A stretch of 64,000 nt of DNA from Gigaspora rosea (Eukaryota; Glomeromycota; Glomeromycetes; Diversisporales; Gigasporaceae), in contig QKWP01000215.1 of assembly GCA_003550325.1 (NCBI GenBank), forward strand, positions 205,416 through 269,415, written 5' to 3'. The translations under genes and the position numbers were made by a program. This document shows, one piece after another, positions 35,020-43,514 of this stretch. Every line of letters starts with the position of its first letter. Position 1 is the stretch's first letter. Under the pieces are notes generated by a model. That model was not told the origin of the DNA. It did not search any database and saw only the letters and a program-made list of their open reading frames with translations.

Positions 35020-35165
35020 TCTATAACTTATGGCAATTGAGAATCAACATAAATTCAGAATGATGCGGAACATTATAATCATAAGGGGTTTCAGAATTAT
35101 AATTCGTAAATCTTATTTTGATAAACCAAGTTTTTATTATCAAATAAGAGATATAGAGCTTTGAC
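35020..35165 (+). repeat. Dispersed repeat family, partial copy 3
   Basis: GGCAATTGAGAATCAACATA through TTTCAGAATTATAATTCGTA and ATCAAATAAGAGAT matches 9610-9780. The TGACCC/GGGTCA cluster immediately after (35165-35235) resembles the subterminal motifs of the hAT at 1265. Confidence 0.6.
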
Positions 35166-35394
35166 CCAGGTCGCAAAATAGTGACCCGTGTGGGTCAGAT
35201 ACTTATCCGGGTCATGACCCGGGTCAACAGATCATTAGGTTATATATCCTGCCTGGGCCTTGCTGGTGTTAAACTCTCCTATTACTTGCTCAATATCTTT
35301 TTTTACTTCCTCTACTATCTCCTCCCCTTGTAGCCAGCATAAAAGATAAATTCAAATACAGGGCTTATTTTGATGATAACAAGTTTTGAACCAA

Positions 35395-35900
35395 CGGCCG
35401 AGCCATGGAGTATTTACTACCCCAATTAAAGGACAGAATAGTAGCACAAAAAGATTTAAGTGTTCATAAAGAGACGGACTTTGTAAGGGAAAACGAAATT
35501 CCTTACGCTATTCATAAGGTTATAATTTCGTGTATTTTATGGCATTTTGGCAATGCTTACATTTGCTTTTAAATGTTAAAACTTCTTTTGCAGTTAATTT
35601 TTCACTATATTTCTCACACTTTCCGTTTGTATTAGAACAAGAAGAAATTATAACCAAACTGAATTGGGAGGGAAACCCAAGGCATCTAAAATTAGAGACC
35701 AAGGATGGCACCTTTTCAATTGTCCTCGAGGAAATAAAAAGAGAAATAGACAACCAAGGCAACCCAGTTTTGCTTTTCAGAAGCAATTAAGAAGGGATAT
35801 AAAGAATTAGAGGAATATTACAAAGAAATTAAGTGAGTTAATATTGAATATGAGGAAAGCAATAAACAAAAATATGTAGTTAGGTCATTTCAGATTAAAG
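35395..35900 (+). pseudogene. Unrecognised coding remnant
   Basis: Protein-like text appears in more than one frame: LLPQLKDRIVAQKDLSVHKE around 35410-35470, then KLNWEGNPRHLKLETKDGTF around 35660-35720, then KGYKELEEYYKEIK around 35795-35832. The charge pattern looks like a real protein but no domain is recognised, and frames change between blocks. It could be a gag or host gene remnant. Confidence 0.35.
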
Positions 35901-36039
35901 TTTTTATTTAATGCTCAACCTCATTTTTTTATACTAGTTACACAGATCAAGATAAGTAACTTATTTTTTGTTAATCAATTTTTTAGTTTTTTTTAGCATT
36001 TTAATATGGTCTTTTTTTTATTATAGAGTCGAATTATCT

Positions 36040-36340
36040 GGAGTCTTGACGTCTTCGTTTTTTGGTGCCCTTTTTTCGCTAGTGTTGTCGTTGGAGTTGT
36101 GCTGGAGTTGCCGTTTGTCAGTGCCGTTGTTTTGGTTGATTGTAGCATTAGTATTCTGGTTTCGTCGTGTTGGTGAGTTGTTTTTGTCATTGTTTCATGG
36201 AGTAGTATCTTTAGTGTCGCTGTTTCATGAAGCAGGTCTTTAGTGTCATCGTTTAATAGGTGGTTATCTTTGGTGTTGTCATTTTATTTCACAGGTGTTA
36301 TCTTTGGCGCTGCCATTTTACGGGTGGTTGATTGGTATCG
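36040..36340. repeat. GT-rich degenerate repeat
   Basis: Imperfect copies of TCTTTAGTGTCGCTGTTTCA and related GTTG-rich text about 35-45 bp apart. Base composition differs from the AT-rich surroundings. The overlapping open stretches on both strands are explained by the low-complexity composition. Confidence 0.5.
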
Positions 36341-37739
36341 CCATTGTCTACTATAGTCGCTTGTGCTAGTATTTATATCTTGTTTATGGTTTGTATATTT
36401 CTTTGGTAATTGATAGCGAGTTTCAATTTTATGAATAGCACAGCTGATGGTGAATTTCTTCGACATAGACGGCATTGAGTTATGACACGTTTCTATTTGG
36501 TGGCTTTCTTTGTAATGCAGTGGCTTTTAAGTTGGAATTAGGGTTAAAGGTAGGTTGAAGCTAAAGTAATGTTAGCAGTTAGGGTAATGGTTGGGATAAT
36601 GGTTAGAATAGGATTAGTTGAGTATGATATGTAGTTTGGTTGGCATGGCAAAATGTTTGTAACGATGTTTTACTATAAATACTTTTGTATTATCTAAAAA
36701 ATTATATTTACATAAATCAATTTGCTCGAAACTTAAATTGCAATAGTTTTACAACTTTAAATAAAAATACAAAATGAATTAAATGTGACATAAACTAGAA
36801 AATTCACTGTTTAAACACGATAATCATACATTTTTATATGCTACTTCTAATTCGAACAAAACTAAAGATGTTAAACAGCTCAGGTTAGTTGGTTTTTGAA
36901 TCAGTTAAAATCAATTGTTCAAAGCCAACTCTACTTCGACTTCACTAACATCACATGGAATTTAAAGATACTGTATTGCAAGGTGACTTTCGATTTGGTC
37001 TAAAATATATGAAAATTTACATACCTAATTGATGTTTGATTTTATACAACTTCACATAATTAAACACTCAAGTCTAATACTGACTCAACTTCTGAAATCG
37101 GAACTGAACAATTAAAATTCCTACTGACGACACATGATTGCCTTAGTTGAAAACTTACTTAATGCATCTGCATCTTCTTCAACTCGAACCTTGTTTATTA
37201 TAAAAAATATGTAGATTTTTTTTGATTGGGTTGTTGTCAGTGACTTGGACTTGCCTCACAAGAATAAATTTCTGTTGTAGCGCTATGTGGTTTGTTGCTC
37301 AAAATCTACTAAATATCTACATATAGGCCGCCCACAAATCTACATGCTTTTAAAATTTCTTTCTAATGGTACAAACTCTTTACCATGTACTAGACCCGAG
37401 TCTGATATAAGTTTTAATATTGGTAAATATAAGACTGTAAGAGATCCAGGTCTTTTATGGCAATTTACGGTACTAAATATTTAAAATGAACGCATATAGG
37501 TTAATAAATTCAGAATTTGACAACTTTTATTATTTAAGAGTGATATTTAGTTTCTGCGAACACCAATATGTACTCAATTCCTATACAAACCTACTAGGTG
37601 GCAGAAATAGAAGACAACAATAGCCTGTCTTGAATCAGTGGTCAATTAATACAACCAAAGGTTCTTTGGTATAGTATCATATATATTTTTATAATATATT
37701 TCTATGATTGTTACACAAATAATTATGCAACATTTTTAT
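36341..37739. other. No gene recognised
   Basis: No ORF with recognisable motifs. GGTTAGGGTAATGGTTGGGA-like text near 36575 is a chance or decayed telomere-like patch. The open stretch at 37287-37484 shows no domain. Confidence 0.3.
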
Positions 37740-37805
37740 TAGATATATGTTTATAATAAGTTGACCCCCGTAATTTTACTAACCCCTGGTAATACCTTCA
37801 AAACA
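37740..37805. repeat. Dispersed repeat end, inverted relative of 15500
   Basis: GTTGACCCCCGTAATTTTAC then TAACCCCTGGTAATACC; see the entry at 15500. Not further delimited. Confidence 0.5.
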
Positions 37806-37889
37806 GGAAAAATATAGAGTACCAAAAAGTTGATCCCTACACATTACATCTGATCGTATTGGTTCGTATTATGCGGATTTTTTTCTCGG

Positions 37890-38195
37890 ACATTCTTTTT
37901 AATAACAAAAATGTATAAAACTTCAGACTGAAATAGCTCCCGAATTACTCATAGACGCATGCAAAATTACGTTTATTAGATTCCTTTAACATTCTCTTTA
38001 AAGTAATAAAGCCCTATTGTTATTTTTCATATAAGTTAAAGCGAAAACTATTACTAAAACGCTATTAATTTTATGCAATAAAAAAAAAGAGCCCTATTAC
38101 CTTAAAGAGAATATTAAGAGAATCTAATAATGGTATTTTTATTAGTATATCTTTAGTACAAAAGTTATTTCAGTTTAAATTTATACTAATAACGG
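37890..38195. repeat. Foldback upstream of the Sel1-kinase locus
   Basis: The left arm includes ACTTCAGACTGAAATA and TTATTAGATTCCTTTAACAT. The right arm carries TAAGAGAATCTAATAATGG and TTATTTCAGTTTAAAT inverted. The turn lies near 38060. It ends about 220 bp before the first ATG, so it may lie in or next to the promoter. Confidence 0.65.
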
Positions 38196-38415
38196 TAAGA
38201 ATTATCGGAAATATCGGGTCTACGACTGTAGATCATGCAGATCATCGCATCGGAAAATCTTGATTAGTAAAAATTTTTGTATTAGTTAATAATTTCAAAA
38301 AAATTTTTTTACTCGAGAATTTTTTTGCTTCTGAATTTTAAATATTTTTTGATATTTTGCGTCTAAAATATCAAGAGAAACTTAACTTGTTTTTTTTTAC
38401 TGCTTTGCATCTAAA

Positions 38416-38810
38416 ATGTCAACTAAAACGCAGTCATCGGATGAAATTGACAACTCTGGCGAATTAAGTTTTGCAGATTGCCTTAAATCAGCAAAAAAAG
38501 GAGAACCTAATGGATTTTACTGGCTTGGATATTGTTACGAATATGGTATTGGAATTGAAAAGGATGAAAACAAGGCGTTCGCGTATTATCAAGAATCTGC
38601 AGACATGAATCATTCTAACGGAATGTATCAAGTTGGTTATTGTTATCATTTAGGAATTGGAGTCGAAGTAGATAAGCGTAAAGCGTTTGGATATTATCTG
38701 AAGTCTGCTAAGGCAGGTAATTATATGGGGATTTACAAAACAGCCATTTGTTACAGATACGGAGTTGGTGTAGAAAAGAATTATAAAAAATTCGAATCTT
38801 GGCTTCAAAA
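38416..38810 (+). CDS. Exon 1 of tandem Sel1-kinase gene: Sel1 repeats
   Basis: The ATG at 38416 begins MSTKTQSSDEIDNSGELSFA. It is the first in-frame ATG after a T-rich leader in which TTTGCATCTAAAAT is repeated. Three Sel1-like repeats follow, each with the signature A-x3-YY-x-x-SA then G-x-x-x-Y-C-Y-x-x-G-I-G-V (for example YWLGYCYEYGIGIEKDENKA). Sel1 repeats are TPR-like helical pairs that act as protein-binding scaffolds. Unspliced, the ORF stops at 38814; CAAAA|GTAAGT at 38810/38811 is a strong donor that removes that stop and leaves the exon in phase 2. The 13-triplet array at 38888-39857 and the kinase exon at 39948 follow in frame. I recognise no signal peptide or membrane segment. 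A homologous exon lies at 41463. Confidence 0.8.
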
Positions 38811-38887
38811 GTAAGTCATTAATTACATCATTGATATTGAATTTTAAGTTTACATTTTAAAAATCTAACTTAAATATAATTTTTTAG

Positions 38888-39857
38888 GGAGTAAGAATAA
38901 TAACAACAATAAATAAATATTATTATTGACAATGTTTTATAATATTTCTATTTAAATCATTTTGCTCATGTTAATTTAGTCCGTAAGTATAAAGAACAAT
39001 TGTTAATCTATGTATTTATTTAAATCATTAATATTTTATTTTATTCGCATTAATTTAGTGAGTAAGTATTAAGGAACATTTATTGATTATGCATTTAAAA
39101 TAAGCTATCGTGTTCATAATATTCAATTTATTTATTCTCATTAGTCTGTAAGAATGAAAAAAAACAGTTATTTAAATTTTATGAATATTTATCCTTATAC
39201 AATACTTTTATTAATTTATTTATTTGTATTAATTTAGACTGTGAGTATTATTACTATAAAATATGATCGTCAGTTCATTAACATTCAATTTTATTTATTC
39301 GCTTTAATTTAGTTGGTACGTATAATAAATATTTAATATTAAAGTATTAAGATGTGTTATAATATTAAAATCATGAGTATTTTAATTTTATTTTATATAT
39401 TATAATTTAGTGAGTAAGTATAAAAGTTTAATAATCACATATCTGAAAGAAGCTATTCAAATTATAGATGTATTTAATTTATTTTTATATAATTTAGTTA
39501 GTAAGTATGAAGAATATTTATAAATTAAAGCTTTTAAATCAGCTATTTATGATTTGATTTTATTAATTTAGTTAGTAAGTAAAAGCAACAAAATTAATTC
39601 TGGAAGTTAAATGTTTAAAAAAATAATCTTATTAATATTGTATTTACTCATGTTAATTCAGTCTGTGAGTAGAAACATAAATTAACAAAATATTTAAATA
39701 TACGATTTAAGTTTATGAATGCATATTTTTTTCACATAATTTAGTGAGTGAGTATAATGATCCATTATTAACCAAAGTATTTAAAAGAAGTTATTCAAAA
39801 TAGATGCTATTTACTCGTTGAACAATATCACTTATAATGGTTCATGTAATTTAGTCG
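38888..39857 (+). repeat. Microexon array 1: twelve 3-nt exons in tandem short introns
   Basis: Twelve units, each a 3' splice signal (usually TTAATTTAG), exactly three bases, then a 5' splice signal (GTAAGTAT, GTGAGTAT or a near variant). The triplets are GGA 38888, TCC 38980, TGA 39059, TCT 39145, ACT 39238, TTG 39313, TGA 39411, TTA 39498, TTA 39572, TCT 39662, TGA 39745 and TCG 39855. The introns between them are 71-107 nt, like the ordinary introns of this gene (77 and 74 nt). Starting from the AA left by exon 1 and ending on the G at 39948, full inclusion reads K-D-P-D-L-L-C-D-Y-Y-L-D-R, with no stop, straight into the kinase exon. Units share donor-side text (GTAAGTATAAAG, then ATTTATTAAT) and so arose by tandem duplication. 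Pattern is direct observation; splicing use is inference. Confidence 0.85.
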
Positions 39858-39947
39858 GTGAGTGTAAAATATTCGCATTAAATTAATTAAAGAATAGTAA
39901 TGTAGACAACTAATATGGAAAATATAATGAAATCGACAATTATATAG

Positions 39948-41214
39948 GTATCCTTTTTATGGTAAATGTGCACGTTGCAATGAAGATAACACGCATACAG
40001 CATGGTGTCAGACATGTGATCCTGACATAGCAACACAGTGGACAAGTGGAAATAGGGGTATTGATAATTACATGAAAAAATATCAAATTAAAACTACTAG
40101 ATATGAAAATATGGTTGAGTGGATTCCATTTGATGGATTATCAGATTTGAAGGATATCGGTAGAGGAGGATTTGGATGTGTATACTCTGCAACTTGGTTA
40201 GACGGCATACGAAAAATTGATAATAATCGGGGTGATGGTATGAGAGCTCGTAAACCATGTAGTATCGTTGCAATCAAAACCGTACTTACTTCTAAAAGTG
40301 ATTCATCTGTCTTTTTCAATGAAGTAAGTTATATCATTATTAATACAGTCATTTAGGCGCATCTGAATTAATTTATTTGTATATATAATTTATAAAGTTT
40401 GATAATCTCATGAAATGTCGTTTCTGGGGTATCAAGCTTAAAGTATATGGATTGACTTACAATAATGAAACAAATTATTATTCGATGGTGTTTCAATATG
40501 CAGATAATGGGAGTCTTAGTACATATTTAAGAAAGAATCTTCATAATCTTACCTGGGAGATTAAATTAAAATTGCTTAAAGATATTTCAGATGATTTACG
40601 TGAAATTCATTATGCAGGAATTATTCATGCTGATATTCACAGTAGAAATATTTTGATAGATAAAAGTATTAGTAAAAGAGCGCGATCTTATGTCGCTGAC
40701 TTAGGATTATCCAAACAAAAAGAGAGAAATTATTCTGATGAACTTTATGGAGTCATGCCTTATGTTGCTCCGGAAGTTTTGTCGGGCAAAGAACAGTTTA
40801 CGCAAGCAGGAGACATTTATAGTCTTGGAGCCATTATGTCTGAAATGCCAATTGCGCAAAGCCCTTTTGATGGTTATAGACTTACCGGTAATACCGAACT
40901 TGCAGTCAAGATTGTTAACGAAGGATTGCGGCCCGGATTATTTTCTGGAATACCTAGTTGCTATATTGAATTAGCAAGGCGATGTATGAAGTCAAATCCA
41001 AAAAAAAGGCCTACCGCTAATGATATCTATAAAAAACTTTATAAATGGAATAAATACATAAAAGGTTCAGATGATGCAGCAGATATCGATAAAATTAAAA
41101 AGCAATTTTTAGGTGCGGATAAAATAATATCAAAACATCTCGAGAAATCTGTAGATGCGAATGATTCGGACAAGAAAGATGGAGACAATGCGCTTATTTG
41201 TTATCAAAAAGCCG
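39948..41214 (+). CDS. Kinase 1: Cys-rich N-terminus and TKL-like protein kinase domain
   Basis: Exons 39948-40320 and 40398-41214, joined across a 77-nt intron (GAA|GTAAGT to TTATAAAG|TTT), reading in frame. The N-terminus has a C-x2-C...C-x2-C pair (CARC, CQTC) and WTSGN. The kinase domain shows the glycine loop GRGGFGCVYSA, the lysine in VAIKTV, HADIHSRN as the catalytic loop (D and N kept; the usual R is A), DLGLSK in place of DFG, and YVAPEVLSG. These support an active or near-active Ser/Thr or Tyr kinase of the RAF/TKL type. The acceptor at 39947 receives microexon array 1. Without further splicing the ORF ends at 41297, but a donor-like G|GTAAAA at 41215 would join it in frame to the Sel1 exon at 41463. 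Either end is possible. Confidence 0.82.
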
Positions 41215-41462
41215 GTAAAATTAGATGTACTTTTCTCGTTACTATTCATTTAAAATATTTAACTAACAATGAATTTATTTATTATTTAAATCTATAGATA
41301 TTAGATTTTATTTACCAGTATTATTTAAACCTATAGATATTAATATAATTAATAACAAACAAAGAATGTCAAATGAAGCTAAAAGTATTATCATATTTGA
41401 TTTCATTTGAAGTTAAAACATTTACTAAGTAATAAATTTTATTTATTATTTAAATTCTGTAG

Positions 41463-41805
41463 ATACAAATGTTTCCGATGGAATATTCTTGCTTGGTTGT
41501 AGTTATGAAATATTCTGGCTTGCTTATTGTTATGAATATGGAATTGGTGTTGATAAGGATGAAAACATGGCATTTACTTATTATCAAAAATCTGCAGATA
41601 TGAATAACTCTAACGGAATGTATCAAGTTGGTCATTGTTATTATTTTGGAATTGGGGTTAAGATGGATAAATATCAAGCATTTACATATTTTAAAAAATC
41701 AGCCGAAGCAGGTAATTCAATGGGAATTTTCAAAATCGCCATGTGTTATAGATACGGGGCAGGTGTTAAAGAAAATTATTGCGAATTTGAATATTGGATT
41801 GAAAA
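41463..41805 (+). CDS. Second Sel1 exon
   Basis: A paralogue of the exon at 38416. After TTCTGTAG it opens as D-T-N-V-S-D-G-I-F-L-L-G, when joined to the phase-1 end of kinase 1. It continues with WLAYCYEYGIGVDKDENMAF, YQVGHCYYFGIGVKMDKYQA and CYRYGAGVKENY, three Sel1-like repeats. It ends ATTGAAAA|GTATGT, the same phase 2 and the same codon position as exon 1. No separate promoter-like gap or obvious initiator ATG precedes it, so I favour a fused Sel1-kinase-Sel1-kinase transcript over two independent genes, with moderate certainty. Confidence 0.72.
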
Positions 41806-42072
41806 GTATGTTATTTCCGTTAAATATATTTTTACATTCAATTATTTTCTCAACAAATTATCTTTTAGGGAGTAAGTACCATGTATAATTATCAACTATT
41901 AATATTAAAATTATAATTCATGATATTTTTCATTTAAACCAAATCATTTTATCATGTTAATCTAGTGAGTAAGTATAAAGAACATTAATTATCAACATAC
42001 TTATTCAAGTTCATTTATGCTTATTTTTATTTTAAATTCATTAATTTAGTTAGTGAGTATAAAGGATATTTA

Positions 42073-42267
42073 TTGTCGAGGATGATGCATGATGCTGAAT
42101 TCACGTGATCACATGATCTTCCACATAAAACATTACTAACGTTAACACTAACAGTGAAATTTTTTAGATTGGTGATGCTAGGGTTCAATAATGATTCGTG
42201 ACGCACCTCAGGTCTGTTTATATGGGAGATCAATCAACATCATCCAATTTCAGCATTATCCCCGACA
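42073..42267. mobile_element. MITE in an array-2 intron, 195 bp
   Basis: It begins TGTCGAGGATGATGC and ends GCATTATCCCCGACA, its inverted relative, flanked on both sides by TTTAT. It lies wholly inside the intron between the TTA and TTT microexons, clear of both splice signals. Confidence 0.85.
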
Positions 42268-42420
42268 TTTATTAATCTATGAATTTAAAATAGGCTACTA
42301 AATTCATAATTATTTTTACTTTGCGTTAATTTAGTTTGTAAGTGCAGCATAAGAGCATTCATTATTCAAAGTATTTCTATAAAGTATTCATGACATTTGG
42401 TTCATATTAATGCTAATTTA

Positions 42421-42442
42421 GTGAGTAAGTAGTGAGTAAGCA
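42421..42442 (+). repeat. 11-bp tandem duplication of a microexon/donor module
   Basis: GTGAGTAAGTA is followed directly by GTGAGTAAGCA, duplicating AG-TGA-GTAAG. The 8-nt gap between the two is too short to be an intron, so only one of the two TGA copies can be used in a transcript. Confidence 0.8.
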
Positions 42443-43043
42443 TAAGGAATATTTATAAATTTATGCATTCAAGTTTATTAATATTTAATTTGCATTAATT
42501 TAGTGAGTGAGTATAAGGCTATTCATTAATCTATAATCTTAAAATAAAACCATCAAAATTTAAGAATATTTAATTTTTACTTTATTCACATTAATTTACA
42601 GTACTTTGTAAGTAAAATATAAGAGTATTTATTATTCTAAGTATTTACCTATTATAAAATAAGATATTCAAGTTCATGTAATTTGATTTCGTATTATTCG
42701 CGCTAACTTAGGGAGTGAGTATAAAAATAATAATATGTAACTTATTCAAAGATAAGCTACACTAATTCATAAAATTCAACTCGTTTATTCAAATTAATTT
42801 AGTTAGTAAGTATAAAGTGCACTTTATCTATATATTTATTCAAATTCGTGAATATTAATATATTTTATTCGTGTTAATTTATATATTTTATTCGTGTTAA
42901 TTTAGCGTGTAAGCATAATGAGCGTTTTGTTAATACGTTTAAATGATTCATACTCCTGAATTTTTAATTTTATTTTATTTGAATTAATTTCAGTGTGTGA
43001 GTATAACAGATAAAGACATTTAAGCAGAATAAATCTAATTGTA

Positions 43044-43225
43044 ATAGACCCTCCATTAATTCACCCTCTATTAATGCACATCAACGCGATTTTACCTCCA
43101 TAAGTGCACACTATTTTATAAGAATGGTCAGAAAATATATTGAAGTTCGGACTTAAGCCTCCACAAGTGCACACCTCTATAATTGCACATTTCCCTAATA
43201 GCGTGCATTAATGGAGGGTTGACTG
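43044..43225. mobile_element. pogo-like MITE in an array-2 intron, 182 bp
   Basis: The right end, reverse-complemented, is CAGTCAACCCTCCATTAATG; the left end is ATAGACCCTCCATTAATT. TA flanks both. Internal GTGCACACT and CTCCATAAGTGCAC motifs pair. The termini resemble the larger element at 2634-4043. It sits between the TGT and CGA microexons. Confidence 0.82.
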
Positions 43226-43514
43226 TAATATTATTAGCTAAACGCAGAGTTATTGCAAGTAACAGCTATTATATATCAGATATGTATAAACTAATCAGAT
43301 TAATTTTTCTATTCCATTTTAGCGAGTGAGTATAATAACATTTTTTTTTTAATAAAAATATTTAATATTTGAATTCATGAATAATTTCTTGCTAAGTCTA
43401 TCACCAATAATTTCACTCATAATTTAGTCGGTAAGCATAAAATCATTGCACTAATATTAAAGAATCGCATAAATGATAAGTAAAAATAACTTAGTAAATC
43501 ATATAATTATAAAG

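Larger units (their letters stand above)
41869..43430 (+). repeat. Microexon array 2: thirteen tiny exons in tandem introns
   Basis: Same design as array 1. Exons: GGA 41869, TGA 41966, TTA 42050, TTT 42335, TGA 42422 (with an 11-bp repeat giving a second TGA at 42433), TGA 42504, TACTTT 42602 (six bases), GGA 42712, TTA 42803, CGT 42906, TGT 42994, CGA 43323 and TCG 43428. From the phase-2 AA at 41805 to the A at 43515, full inclusion reads K-D-D-Y-F-D-D-T-L-D-Y-V-V-D-R, with no stop. Introns are 63-104 nt, except two enlarged by MITEs: 282 nt (82 without the element) and 326 nt (142 without it). The first exon GGA and the last exon TCG are the same as in array 1, while the middle differs. 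Confidence 0.83.

Noticed and set aside
35968..36243. Open stretches on both strands over the GT-rich repeat
   Set aside because: They result from biased composition of a degenerate repeat.
38416..38814. Sel1 ORF as a complete stand-alone 132-residue gene
   Set aside because: Its stop lies in a perfect donor (AA|GTAAGT) and the paralogous exon at 41463-41805 has a donor at the same codon; a spliced exon is more likely, though unspliced use cannot be excluded.
40083..40319. Minus-strand open stretch over kinase 1
   Set aside because: Shadow of the kinase exon, which has clear motifs on the plus strand.
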